NCBI RefSeq assembly: GCF_020524035.2
Contig: NZ_CP129013.1
Coordinates: 2,283,822 to 2,347,821, forward strand
Direction of reading: 5' to 3'
Length of the DNA: 64,000 bases
From: Bacillus carboniphilus
Lineage (GTDB): Bacteria > Bacillota > Bacilli > Bacillales > JAIVKR01
Shown: piece by piece, positions 17,690-26,756 of the stretch
Layout of the letters: each line of letters starts with the position of its first letter
How positions within the stretch are numbered: position 1 is the stretch's first letter
Made by a program: the position numbers and the translations under genes
The notes under the pieces: generated by a model
Databases searched by the model: none
Told to the model about the DNA's origin: nothing
Seen by the model: only the letters and a program-made list of their open reading frames with translations

Positions 17690-18781
17690 TTAACCGTTAT
17701 TTATCTCTTCTATATAAGCATCCACAACAATCTGCCTATCAAACGATTTCTCAACCTTTCTCCTACCAGCTAGCCCCATTTTCACTTTTTGTTCATTAGT
17801 TAATGTTAGGAAATATCCTATCTTATCTATTAAACCTTGGGTATCCTTCTCTTTTATAATAAAACCATTAATACCATCATAGACTATTTCTTTACAGCCA
17901 CTGCGATCAGTTGTAATAATTGGCCTACCACAAGCTGCACTTTCAAGCAAAACATTGGACATACCCTCTGGATAATAGGTAGGGTGAATTGTACAATGTG
18001 AAATTTTGTGGAAGGTTCTTATATCACTTTGTTTTCCGTGATATATTATAATCCCTTTCTCTTGCAATTCAAAAAGTTTTTCTTCATATACGTCTTCACA
18101 AAATCCTATAATATGAAAAGCAGTATTTGGATATCTTTTTTTAATATAACCTGCAGCATCTAAATATTGATCAATTCCTTTTTCTTTCATCACGCGTGAA
18201 ATAAAAAGAAAATTAATAGTAGTATTGTCTGATGGATAATCGAATAGCGCATAATGACTTAGGTTCACGCCGGAGCCGGGTAACACTTTATATTTCCCTT
18301 TAATCACTTTTTTCTTAGTTAGAAAATTCATGTTACTTTCATTTTGAAAAAAGACACACTTTGCTTTTTTTAAGGCTGTTTTATATAACAGTAGAGTGAC
18401 CTTTTGCAATATACCCCCATTTTCAACAGCAGTTCCTAATCCAGTAATATTTACAAGATAAGACACATTTGCTAACCTACAGGCTAATCCACCATAAATA
18501 TTAGGCTTGATAGTATATGTTAAAACCAAATCAGGTTTAATACTTCTAATCACCTTTTTGTAATTCAATAATAATTTAAAATCGGTTATTGGATTGGTCC
18601 CTCTTCTACTTATTGGTGTATTTATAAAATTACAACCCATTCTTTCTAATTTCGGTACATACTCTTCGTCATTTGGTAAAGAAATAAAAACCTCATGATT
18701 CTGTTCAATCAACTTTTCTAATAGTTCTTTTCTAAAGTTATATAATCCCATACCGAAATTAGCTAATACTAAGATCTTCAT
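17690..18781 (-). CDS. Glycosyltransferase, GT4 family (EpsD/PglA-like)
   Basis: 363 residues. The N-terminus KILVLANFGMGLYNFRKEL, the PDLVLTYTIKPNIYGGLAC segment and the C-terminal HPTYYPEGMSNVLLESAACG motif are those of the EpsD/PglA branch of GT4. PglA adds the second sugar onto undecaprenyl-PP-diacetylbacillosamine. Here the gene directly follows a PglD/PglC pair (3 bases after PglD), so a similar second step is likely. The donor is inferred as an N-acetylhexosamine from the family only. Confidence 0.88.
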   Translation of the reverse strand: MKILVLANFGMGLYNFRKELLEKLIEQNHEVFISLPNDEEYVPKLERMGCNFINTPISRRGTNPITDFKLLLNYKKVIRSIKPDLVLTYTIKPNIYGGLACRLANVSYLVNITGLGTAVENGGILQKVTLLLYKTALKKAKCVFFQNESNMNFLTKKKVIKGKYKVLPGSGVNLSHYALFDYPSDNTTINFLFISRVMKEKGIDQYLDAAGYIKKRYPNTAFHIIGFCEDVYEEKLFELQEKGIIIYHGKQSDIRTFHKISHCTIHPTYYPEGMSNVLLESAACGRPIITTDRSGCKEIVYDGINGFIIKEKDTQGLIDKIGYFLTLTNEQKVKMGLAGRRKVEKSFDRQIVVDAYIEEINNG

Positions 18782-18784
18782 AAT

Positions 18785-19402
18785 TTAAACTCTCCTAGCC
18801 GGAACACCTACATAAGTTCCAGTTTCAGTTATATCTTTAACTACCACAGCTCCTGCACCAATAGTACAATCACTAATGATATTTAGGTTATTGTTTACTA
18901 CACTACCAATCCCCAACCACGAACCTTGTCCAACCTTGACTGTTCCTGCTAAATGAGCACCTGGTGAAATATGAACAAAATCCTCTATGTTATTGTCATG
19001 ATCTATAGTGGAACCCGTATTAATAATGCAGCCCTTTCCTATTTTAGTACAGCAATTAACAACTGTTCCAGCCATTAAGGCTGTTCCAGCTCCTATTTGC
19101 ACTTGTTTCCCAACTAAAGAATTGGGATGAATTAAAACAGGAATACTAGCACCGCTTGACTCAAGCCTATCATAAATTCTTTTTCTAACAGTATTATTAC
19201 CAATCCCTACAAAAATATCGAAATCAGCAATATGGGTAAAAACATCTTCTGAAGTACCAATGACCTCTATACCCATTGATGATTTAATACACTCATCATC
19301 ATCTAAAAAGGAAATGCTTTTCCATTTATCCATCGTTAAAGCAATGTCTGCAACTACTTTGCCATGTCCGCTTGCTCCAATTATAAGTAATTTGTTTTTC
19401 AT
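18785..19402 (-). CDS. Sugar acetyltransferase, PglD/EpsM family
   Basis: 205 residues. The N-terminal UDP-sugar-binding domain is LLIIGASGHGKVVADIAL. The beta-helix has the active-site His in STIDHDNNIEDFVHISPGAHLAG. PglD/EpsM enzymes acetylate the 4-amino group of UDP-4-amino-sugars to give UDP-diacetylbacillosamine. The ATGA overlap with the phosphoglycosyltransferase gene upstream shows translational coupling. With the PglF and PglE homologues in this island the bacillosamine route is complete, apart from the break in the PglE gene. Confidence 0.92.
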   Translation of the reverse strand: MKNKLLIIGASGHGKVVADIALTMDKWKSISFLDDDECIKSSMGIEVIGTSEDVFTHIADFDIFVGIGNNTVRKRIYDRLESSGASIPVLIHPNSLVGKQVQIGAGTALMAGTVVNCCTKIGKGCIINTGSTIDHDNNIEDFVHISPGAHLAGTVKVGQGSWLGIGSVVNNNLNIISDCTIGAGAVVVKDITETGTYVGVPARRV

Positions 19403-20046
19403 AGTTTCATTCTTCTTTCTTTCCTTGTCCCCTTAAAAGGTTCCATTGTCGCCGCAGCCTCTGAGTTAATTCCTTCTCTAACAAAAACCTTTTTAATTGT
19501 AGAAAAAATAATCTTCCAATCATTTATAAAACTTACACTTTCAACATATTTCACATCTAAATCAAATTTTTCTTCCCAACTAATCGTATTTCTTCCACTA
19601 ACCTGAGCCAAACCAGATAACCCCGGTCTTACTTCATGTCTTCGTTTTTGATATTCATTATATAAAGGAAGATACTGAACCAGTAATGGTCTCGGACCTA
19701 TAATTGCCATATCTCCCTTAAGGATATTAAAAAGTTCTGGAAGTTCATCAAGAGATGTCGAACGCAGGAACCTTCCAAACTTCGTTAACCTAACACTATC
19801 TGGTAATAACTCTCCGTGCTCGTCTCTTTCATCAGTCATCGTTCTAAATTTATACATCATAAAAATCTTTTCATTAAATCCAGGTCGCTTTTGCTTAAAT
19901 AGAACTGGACTACCTAACTTCGTTCTTACAAGTAAAGCAACAAATAAAATTACTGGACTTAGAACGATAACTGCAATTAAAGATAATATGAAGTCCGTTG
20001 GTCTTTTTATAAACCTTTTATAAATATTTCCTTTAGAGATCATCAT
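19399..20046 (-). CDS. Initiating phosphoglycosyltransferase, PglC/EpsL family
   Basis: 215 residues from ATG 20046, which overlaps the stop of the aminotransferase gene (TAATG); an in-frame GTG lies at 20058. A single N-terminal membrane hairpin (FILSLIAVIVLSPVILFVALL) is followed by the catalytic core: KFRTM, the LPELFNILKGDMAIIGPRP block and RPGLSGLAQVSGRN. Short monotopic enzymes of this class transfer a sugar phosphate to undecaprenyl phosphate, starting the repeat unit. Next to PglD and PglE, the likely substrate is UDP-diacetylbacillosamine. The C-terminal 20 residues are basic. Confidence 0.92.
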   Translation of the reverse strand: MMISKGNIYKRFIKRPTDFILSLIAVIVLSPVILFVALLVRTKLGSPVLFKQKRPGFNEKIFMMYKFRTMTDERDEHGELLPDSVRLTKFGRFLRSTSLDELPELFNILKGDMAIIGPRPLLVQYLPLYNEYQKRRHEVRPGLSGLAQVSGRNTISWEEKFDLDVKYVESVSFINDWKIIFSTIKKVFVREGINSEAAATMEPFKGTRKERRMKL

Positions 20047-21162
20047 TACTTTAACCACAATCCTTTTATAATCTTCACTACTCTTTCTAAATCTTCATCA
20101 GTCATCTTCGTATCAGATGGTAAACACAAACCATTCTCAAATAGATTTTCAGAAACACCTTTACCAATAAAGTCATACTTCTCAAAGAATGGCTGCAAAT
20201 GCATCGGCTTCCAAATTGGTCTTGCCTCAATGTTTTCATTTTCAAGAGCAACCATTAGATCAAGTGGTCTAATAGGACCTGTAAGTGTCATAGAACTCAG
20301 CCAATAGTTTGGCTTATCCCACTTGTTTACAGGCATAAAGGCAACCCCCCTCAAGTTCACCAAGTTCTCTCTTATAAAATTCATAAATATATTTCTTCTT
20401 TACTACTCTTTGTTCTAACACTTTAAGCTGTCCTCGTCCGATCCCAGCTACAATATTACTCATACGGTAGTTAAAACCTAGTTCACTATGTTGATAGTGC
20501 CTTGCTTGATCTCTTGATTGAGTCGCCCAAAATCTCACTTTTGCTATTTTATCTTCATTATTAGAAACTAGCATACCACCACCTGACGTAGTAATGATTT
20601 TATTTCCATTAAAAGAAAAAATGCCATAATCACCAATAGTCCCAGTGTGTTGTCCTTTATAATAACCACCTAATGATTCTGCAGCATCTTCAATTACTAC
20701 TACATTATGTTTCTTACAAATATCCATTATCTTGTCCATATCTGCAGAAAGACCATACAGGTGAACAACTATAACAGCCTTGACGGCTGGATACTTCTCG
20801 AAAGCTTCTTCCAATGCTTTCGGGCACATATTCCAAGTTTCATAATCACTATCAATAAAAACCGGAACCGCATTTTGATAAATGATCGGATTTACTGTTG
20901 CAGAAAACGTAAGAGAAGGACAAAAAACGATATCTCCCTTACCTACACCAGCTGCTCTTAATGCTAGATGTATAGCCGCTGTACCAGAAGATAGGGCGGC
21001 AGCAGCTTTAGAACCAACTTTATTCGCTAGTTCTTTCTCGAACTCATTTACATTTTCCCCAAGGGGAGCGATCCAGTTCGTTTCAAAAGCTTCTTGCACA
21101 TATTGCATTTCATACCCTTCATCGCTCATATGTGGGGATGAAAGAAAGATTCTGTCATTCAT
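20046..21162 (-). pseudogene. PglE/EpsN-type aminotransferase, split by a C6 run
   Basis: PLP-dependent DegT family enzyme that puts the 4-amino group on UDP-4-keto-sugars. The first part (20314-21162) has SSGTAAIHLALRAAGV, the VIEDAAESLG Asp site and SFNGNKIITTSGGGM with the PLP lysine. As written it runs into a false tail (GGCLYACKQVG). The run at 20345-20350 has six C; with five, the chain continues as ELEGVAFMPVNKWDKP in the frame that ends at 20046, giving a normal enzyme of about 371 residues. The remaining C-terminal part is intact, so the damage is recent or an artefact. It lies directly before the PglC and PglD genes. Confidence 0.85.
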
Positions 21163-21391
21163 TATAGACTCCCTTTCTTATGTTCTCTTTTTAGGTAGCT
21201 AGGGCTTATTGAAAATATACGTTTCAAATAACTCCTAGCCCTCTAAATTTTTTCACATTAAAATTCTATTTTTTACTAATATTAATCTTGCCATTAAGGA
21301 AGTGTACTTGATACCTTCTATATTATCTAAGAACTCTAATTGAGCAAAAATCAATACAAAAATTACCAACAAAAATGAAATGACAAGTACC
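21163..21391. other. Spacer between the IS element and the PglE gene
   Basis: A long imperfect hairpin lies at about 21196-21240 (CTAGGGCTTATTGAAA pairing with TTTCAAATAACTCCTAG), upstream of the aminotransferase gene on the minus strand. No T-run follows, so it is not a clear terminator. The rest is AT-rich and includes the far end of the IS. Confidence 0.4.
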
Positions 21392-22642
21392 CTAGGCAAC
21401 TAAAAGCTCTTTTTTAATCTTTTCAAGTTCTTCTCCTTTAGTTGCTTGATCATATACAAACCTAATGATGCTACCAAACTTTTGATTCCTGATTTCATGG
21501 AGAGCTTCGAAAAATTTTGTGCCTTTTAAAAGGCTTGCGAAAATATAGGTGAAGTTTAAAATTGTCCAATATCTCAAGATCGCTTTTTCACTGCGAATCT
21601 GATATCCATCAAAACCTAACGATCCTTTTATTTGTTTAAAATACGTTTCAATTGACCATCGTTTGGAGTAGTAGTCTAAGATTTTCTTTGTGGATAGCTG
21701 TATATCTGTACATAGGAAGCTGCGTACGTTTTTAGGCTCCATTGGTTCGCCTTCTTTGAAGCAAAGCAATACAACACCAAGCTCTAAATCATTCAGTTTT
21801 CCTTCGTAACGATAGACTCGATAGGTTTCATCACCAACGGTCACAAGGTCGGTTTCTTCCATTGAAATATCAGGAACAAACTGTTTGATTTGTTTTCGCT
21901 CGCCTTTTGGAAAAAAGATGCGATTGCTTCTAAGAGCTCCTATCGTATGAATTCCTTTCCCTAGTCCAGCTTCAATGATACGTTTAGAGGTATACCAACT
22001 ATCACAAAGAATATAAGTTGATACAGTTCGCTTTACATAAGAGTCAATCATATCAACGGCCATTTGAATTTTACTCTTTTCTTTCGATTGGTTATATAGG
22101 GCGAAATCATAGGGATAGGCTAAATCCCCGCTTTGCATCATCATTCCAACGACTTGATGTCCGTAAACAGGTTTTCTTTCTTTGTGACAAAAATGGTACT
22201 GACAAGATTCAATAGGAGACTGAGCCTGTGACGAAGGTTTGGTCTTTTGTCCGATTGTGTCATCAAAAAGAAGGAATACAGGTTCCTTCTTTGTTTTCGC
22301 ATTTTTATGAATGGTTTGGGTGGTTTTTTGTTTGGAAATTTCATTTAAAAAGTTTTCGTCCCAAGCACCTTTATTTAAAAAATAGCTTAATGTTGTACGA
22401 TGTTTTTTACAAAAGCTTAGCGCATGAATTTGCGATATCTTTCCTGTGAAACCGAAACTCAGCATCCCATCAATCATAGAAACAAGATGGTTCATAGACG
22501 GCTTGGATAAAGTGGTAAACGCCATTCCTCTAAAATATTGTGGATTTTTTCTTGGTGTGATAATCTAGTCATTGGACATGAACACTCCTTGGTTAGGGTT
22601 ATGGTGTTGGAGCTTTAATTTTAACCCAAGTTAGTGGTCATG
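21379..22642 (-). mobile_element. IS4/IS701-like insertion sequence
   Basis: The extent is approximate. The transposase gene occupies 21392-22525. The right end probably lies near 22642, where the minus strand reads GACATGACCACTAACTTGGG, similar to the ends I remember for Bacillus IS4 elements. The left end near 21379 (GACAAGTACCCTAGG) matches it only in part. No target duplication was found. The element sits between the PglF and PglE genes and points the same way as the operon. Confidence 0.6.
21392..22525 (-). CDS. DDE transposase, IS4/IS701 type
   Basis: 377 residues, apparently full length. The DDE acids are seen as LLFDDTIGQK (about 95), LCDSWYTSKR (about 175) and KRWSIETYFKQIKG (about 295, the YREK-like signature of IS4-type enzymes). 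It catalyses cut-and-paste movement of its own element. It has no frameshift, so it may be active. It is embedded in the polysaccharide operon between two genes whose products act one after the other. Confidence 0.92.
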   Translation of the reverse strand: MAFTTLSKPSMNHLVSMIDGMLSFGFTGKISQIHALSFCKKHRTTLSYFLNKGAWDENFLNEISKQKTTQTIHKNAKTKKEPVFLLFDDTIGQKTKPSSQAQSPIESCQYHFCHKERKPVYGHQVVGMMMQSGDLAYPYDFALYNQSKEKSKIQMAVDMIDSYVKRTVSTYILCDSWYTSKRIIEAGLGKGIHTIGALRSNRIFFPKGERKQIKQFVPDISMEETDLVTVGDETYRVYRYEGKLNDLELGVVLLCFKEGEPMEPKNVRSFLCTDIQLSTKKILDYYSKRWSIETYFKQIKGSLGFDGYQIRSEKAILRYWTILNFTYIFASLLKGTKFFEALHEIRNQKFGSIIRFVYDQATKGEELEKIKKELLVA

Positions 22643-22752
22643 TCTTTTTCTATTTAATTTAATGGAATTTTTTTTGATCTGAATTTGCTCATTTAAAGTA
22701 AGAAGTTGAAAGTAGAAAGAATATTTCTTCCTACTTTCTGAAAAGTGCGCTT

Positions 22753-24567
22753 TCACACCACACTCTTCTCAACTTCACTTTTATTCGCATACGACAACAA
22801 CGTTTCTCGAATCTCGTTCTTTTCCATCTCCTCGAAACGATGAATGAACGATTGGATTACACCAAACTCTATTCCTGTTGTTTTGCCAATATGAATCTTT
22901 GGAAAGACTTGTTCTTGTTGAACTTCGTTTTCGTTCAATAGTTCTTCGTACATTTTTTCGCCTGGTCGCAAACCAGTAAACTTAATTTCGATATCGTCGA
23001 GTGAATAACCAGATAAAACGATCAGGTTCTTCGCCAAATCGACGATCTTCACAGGCTCGCCCATATCAAGAACGAAGATTTCTTCCCCTTTTGCGAGTGC
23101 ACCTGCCTGAATGACGAGTCTAGATGCTTCAGGAATCGTCATGAAATAACGGGTAATCTCAGGATGGGTAACCGTAATGGGTCCACCGCTTTGAATTTGC
23201 TTTTTAAATAGGGGGATGACGCTTCCTCTACTACCAAGTACATTTCCAAAACGTACGGCCACAAACTTTGTCTTGCTGATGGAGGCATAGTGCTGAACAA
23301 TCATTTCTGCCACACGCTTCGTTGCGCCCATCACGTTCGTTGGGTTGACTGCTTTGTCTGTGGAAACCATCACAAACGTGTCTACACCGAACGTATCCGA
23401 TGCTTCAACGACGTTTTTCGTACCAATGATATTATTCTTAATCGCTTCCTCTGGATTACGTTCCATTAACGGTACATGTTTATGTGCTGCCGCATGGTAC
23501 ACAATCGTGGGTTGATGATGTTCAATAATGGAGAAGATTTTATCACGATCTTGAATATCAGCAATTTCTGTCAAGAGTTCAACTTTATTTTTGAAACAGT
23601 TTAAAAGCTCCATTTCGATATGGTAGATACTATTTTCACCATGACCAAGTAAGACTATTTTTTTCGGTTTATATTTTATCACTTGTCTACAAATCTCAGA
23701 ACCTATCGATCCACCTGCGCCGGTTACAAGGATCGTTTTACCAGTCACGGTTCCACTAATTCCTTTGTCATCTAATCGAACAGATTCCCTTCCTAATAAG
23801 TCCTCTACTTGGACATCACGAAGCTGGTTGACAGAGACTTTTCCTTCGATTAAATCTTCTAATAAAGGAATAATTTGTGTCTTGACATTGGTCTTTATAC
23901 ACTGTTCAAAAATAGTGCTTATTTCACTTCTTTTTAATGATGGAATCGCTATAATAATTTTATGTATAGTATATTCTTTGACAATTGATTCTATTTCATG
24001 AATAGTGCCAGCGATTGGGATATTGAAGATCTCCAATCGCTGCTTTTTTGGATCATCGTCCACAAAAGCAACAGGACAAAGCTCTGAATCTTGATTGCGT
24101 AACAATTGTCTTGCCACCATCGTTCCTGCTGAACCCGCCCCAACAATAAGGACACGTTTTTTTCCTTTTCCCGTTAAAAGATATTGATCTCGAACCACTC
24201 TCCAAGCAAATCGAGAACCACCAATTAACAACATATGAGCCATCCACGTAATCGCGAGCACACGCACATAAATGTCTCCATCAATGATCCACTGGACTGA
24301 AGCTGTGACAATCACGGAGAAAGAAACTGCTTTAAAGATATTGATTAATTCCATAATGCTAGCGTATTCCCATGCTTTCACGTAAAGTTTATATATGTAG
24401 GCAAAAATATGATGACTAATTAATAAGATTAAAGAACTTAAAACAAGTGTAGATGGAACATCTTGTAGCAATCCTGGTCGAATAAACCAATAACTAATAT
24501 AAACTGATGTTAACACGATAAATGAATCTAATATAAATAATAAAGATAACCGTTTTTGATAACTCAC
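22753..24567 (-). CDS. UDP-sugar 4,6-dehydratase, PglF/EpsC/CapD family
   Basis: About 604 residues from GTG 24567, which has AAGGAGG upstream; the ATG at 24597 sits in a T-run without a site. Four N-terminal membrane helices (to about 130) are followed by a first nucleotide-binding fold (VLIVGAGSAGTMVAR) and the catalytic dehydratase domain (ILVTGAGGSIGSEICRQ, then MVSTDKAVNPTNVMGATKR). This family makes UDP-4-keto-6-deoxy-GlcNAc from UDP-GlcNAc, the first step to bacillosamine. A perfect terminator hairpin lies just before its ribosome site, which may matter for control by the upstream EAR RNA. The IS element separates it from PglE. Confidence 0.92.
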   Translation of the reverse strand: MSYQKRLSLLFILDSFIVLTSVYISYWFIRPGLLQDVPSTLVLSSLILLISHHIFAYIYKLYVKAWEYASIMELINIFKAVSFSVIVTASVQWIIDGDIYVRVLAITWMAHMLLIGGSRFAWRVVRDQYLLTGKGKKRVLIVGAGSAGTMVARQLLRNQDSELCPVAFVDDDPKKQRLEIFNIPIAGTIHEIESIVKEYTIHKIIIAIPSLKRSEISTIFEQCIKTNVKTQIIPLLEDLIEGKVSVNQLRDVQVEDLLGRESVRLDDKGISGTVTGKTILVTGAGGSIGSEICRQVIKYKPKKIVLLGHGENSIYHIEMELLNCFKNKVELLTEIADIQDRDKIFSIIEHHQPTIVYHAAAHKHVPLMERNPEEAIKNNIIGTKNVVEASDTFGVDTFVMVSTDKAVNPTNVMGATKRVAEMIVQHYASISKTKFVAVRFGNVLGSRGSVIPLFKKQIQSGGPITVTHPEITRYFMTIPEASRLVIQAGALAKGEEIFVLDMGEPVKIVDLAKNLIVLSGYSLDDIEIKFTGLRPGEKMYEELLNENEVQQEQVFPKIHIGKTTGIEFGVIQSFIHRFEEMEKNEIRETLLSYANKSEVEKSVV

Positions 24568-24596
24568 TTCACTCGCCTCCTTTTCTAAAAAATGCA

Positions 24597-24624
24597 TAAA
24601 AAAAGAACTAGGAACCTAGTTCTT
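24597..24624 (-). terminator. Perfect intrinsic terminator between galU and the PglF gene
   Basis: The 10-base perfect stem (24603-24612 and 24615-24624, arms AAGAACTAGG / CCTAGTTCTT) has a 2-base loop and a run of seven T on the minus strand. It lies inside the operon, just upstream of the dehydratase ribosome site. An EAR-type antitermination RNA upstream would explain how downstream genes are still expressed. Confidence 0.85.
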
Positions 24625-24642
24625 CTCCAATCTTTATGAACC

Positions 24643-25521
24643 TTACTTTTTATCTATTTCCTTCACTTTCTCTTCAAGAAAAGAAAGGACATCTCCTTTT
24701 AACTCATCATTCATTAACGCGAACTCAATTTGCGTTTTAATAAATCCTAGTTTTTCTCCTACGTCGTAACGCTCCCCTTCAAAGTCATAGGCAAACACGC
24801 GTTGAATCTGATTTAGCTGTTCAATCGCATCCGTTAGCTGAACTTCCCCACCTGATCCTGTTTCTTGTTTCTCTAAAAACATAAATATTTCAGGTGTTAG
24901 CACGTAGCGACCCATAATGGCTAAATTAGAAGGCGCGGTTCCTTTCTTTGGCTTCTCCACAAACTTATTGACTTGATACGCACGATCCTCTTGAACAAGC
25001 GGGTCGATAATCCCGTATCTGTGGGTTTCTTCATCAGGTACAGCTTGTACGCCAATCACGGACGATAACGTTTTTTCATATTGATCCATTAGTTGCTTTA
25101 AACCAGGTTTCTCCGCAACCACAATATCATCACCGAGTAAAACCGCAAACGGTTCATCACCTATAAACTTACGGGCACACCATACCGCATGACCTAACCC
25201 TTTTGGTTCTTTTTGACGAATATAATGAATATCGACCTTAGAAGACTCTTTAACCTTCTCTAAAAGATCGAATTTTTGCTTCGATACTAAGTTCTCTTCT
25301 AGTTCAAAAGAAAAGTCAAAATGATCCTCAATAGCCCGTTTTCCTTTTCCTGTTACGATAATGATGTCCTCAATTCCAGAAGCAATCGCCTCTTCTACAA
25401 TATATTGAATCGTAGGTTTATCAACAATTGGTAACATTTCTTTCGGCATTGCCTTTGTTGCAGGTAAAAATCTTGTTCCAAGTCCTGCAGCAGGAATAAT
25501 TGCTTTTTTTACTTTTTTCAT
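24643..25521 (-). CDS. galU: UTP-glucose-1-phosphate uridylyltransferase
   Basis: 292 residues from ATG 25521 (GAGGTGA ribosome site). The full N-terminal nucleotide loop [28 protein letters not shown] is present, followed by [12 protein letters not shown] and [10 protein letters not shown]. It makes UDP-glucose from UTP and glucose-1-phosphate, which supplies both ugd genes. It is the intact one of two galU copies; the other (38370-39259) is nearly identical over much of its length but has a broken start. It is the first gene after the EAR RNA. Confidence 0.95.
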   Translation of the reverse strand: MKKVKKAIIPAAGLGTRFLPATKAMPKEMLPIVDKPTIQYIVEEAIASGIEDIIIVTGKGKRAIEDHFDFSFELEENLVSKQKFDLLEKVKESSKVDIHYIRQKEPKGLGHAVWCARKFIGDEPFAVLLGDDIVVAEKPGLKQLMDQYEKTLSSVIGVQAVPDEETHRYGIIDPLVQEDRAYQVNKFVEKPKKGTAPSNLAIMGRYVLTPEIFMFLEKQETGSGGEVQLTDAIEQLNQIQRVFAYDFEGERYDVGEKLGFIKTQIEFALMNDELKGDVLSFLEEKVKEIDKK

Positions 25522-25710
25522 GTCATTCACCTCAAATTAATTCAGTACTATTAAAATATACCATTTTCCAATCAAAAAACCTATGAACGATACAATTTCA
25601 ATCAATATTTTCACTTTCATATCGTAATTTAGCATCAAAAAACTATGTTTTTACATGATAACAAAATGGAATTGAAACTAGTTTCCATCACATAATAACA
25701 CACTTTTTTT

Positions 25711-25738
25711 GATCATGAAAGCGCTTTACAAATGATCA
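25711..25738. promoter_or_regulatory. Nested palindrome, possible CcpA (cre-like) operator
   Basis: The inner dyad AAAGCGCTTT (25718-25727) lies within outer arms GATCAT / ATGATC. The core looks like a cre site (TGAAAGCGCTTTAC) but departs from the consensus at the last positions. It lies between the EAR RNA and galU, so it could block or modulate transcription of the second half of the island. Confidence 0.4.
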
Positions 25739-25774
25739 GATTGTTGTATAATGTTTTATAACTAGCTTTAAAAA

Positions 25775-25892
25775 TTGGGCATCTAACCCCTCCTCACACC
25801 ACACCTTTGACGACGAGCGTCTAAGCCGACCGATATGGACCCGCGATGTAGTCGAGTGCCTCCATTGATAACGGTGAGGAGACATCACCAAA
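25775..25892 (-). ncRNA. Probable EAR (epsC) antitermination RNA
   Basis: A GC-rich, strongly structured segment in an AT-rich leader. Read on the minus strand, CTCCTCAC-complement arms at 25874-25881 and 25790-25797 form a closing stem of 8 bases, enclosing a conserved-looking core (GGAGGCACTCGACTAC ... CGGGTCC ... CGGCTTAGACGC). EAR RNAs of Bacillales lie inside exopolysaccharide operons between the kinase genes and epsC and let RNA polymerase read through terminators. Position (after ywqE, before galU and the EpsC homologue) and strand fit exactly. I recognise it by place and fold, not by a model search. Confidence 0.7.
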
Positions 25893-25974
25893 CCTTTTAT
25901 ATAAATTAATGTCTAGGTAAACCTTTATGTTTATAATCATCTAGTTGAAAATACACTATATATATTCCTAACAT

Positions 25975-26733
25975 TCAAAAGATTCCAAACACCCTTTTTC
26001 GTATGGGAGTAGGCCTGATTCTATCAATCGTTTTATTAGCAATTAATAGTTGGGCATTTTCTGTAAAATAAAAGACCATATCTTGTCCGAGTTTTTTTTC
26101 AATCACATGTAAAGCCTCTCTCGTGTAGAATGGTCGATTTGTTAAGTTATGTGCATCTGACGCCACTATATGTGCTTGTCCATGTTCTAAAAGTTGTAGT
26201 GAAAATTTCTGGATTTTTCGTCCGAAATCACCAATAATGGATGCATTCGTAAGTTGAGCAAGTGCTCCCTTATCAATTAACTGAAACAACAAGTCTGGTT
26301 GCTGAATGATTTCCGCATTTCGTTCTGGATGAGCGATAATCGGCGTGATTCCCTTTAGCTTGAGTTCGAAAAACAACTCTGTTACATAACGTGGGACATG
26401 ATTAGATGGAAACTCAACTAATACATACGAACTATTGTGTAACGTTTGAATATCAAGGTCTAAGTCTTTCGCCAGTTCACCATATAAACGAACTTCCTGT
26501 CCTGGGACAACCTTGATAGGAACTCCTTCTTGCTGAAGGACCCCATTTAACCGAGTAACCCATTCAGATACTTTTTCTTTAGGATTGTGATAATGACGAG
26601 TTTGATGATGAGGAGTGGCAACAATCACCTCAATGCCTTCCTTAGAAGCCATTTTTGCCATCGCGATACTCTCTTCCATATTCGCTGCTCCATCATCCAC
26701 ACCAGGTAATATGTGACAATGACAATCAATCAT
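25975..26733 (-). CDS. ywqE: Tyrosine-protein phosphatase, PHP family (YwqE/CpsB)
   Basis: 252 residues. The metal-binding motifs of the PHP fold are clear: MIDCHCHILPGVDDGA at the start, ATPHHQTRHYHNP, IIAHPERNAEI and VASDAHNL. These manganese-dependent phosphatases dephosphorylate the tyrosine cluster of the partner kinase and its targets, and so set polymer length and amount. It follows the kinase gene by 23 bases in the order ywqC-ywqD-ywqE. The ATG at 26733 has an AAGGCAGG ribosome site. It is followed by the EAR RNA leader. Confidence 0.94.
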   Translation of the reverse strand: MIDCHCHILPGVDDGAANMEESIAMAKMASKEGIEVIVATPHHQTRHYHNPKEKVSEWVTRLNGVLQQEGVPIKVVPGQEVRLYGELAKDLDLDIQTLHNSSYVLVEFPSNHVPRYVTELFFELKLKGITPIIAHPERNAEIIQQPDLLFQLIDKGALAQLTNASIIGDFGRKIQKFSLQLLEHGQAHIVASDAHNLTNRPFYTREALHVIEKKLGQDMVFYFTENAQLLIANKTIDRIRPTPIRKRVFGIF

Positions 26734-26756
26734 TTTATTTACCTGCCTTCCCTATA

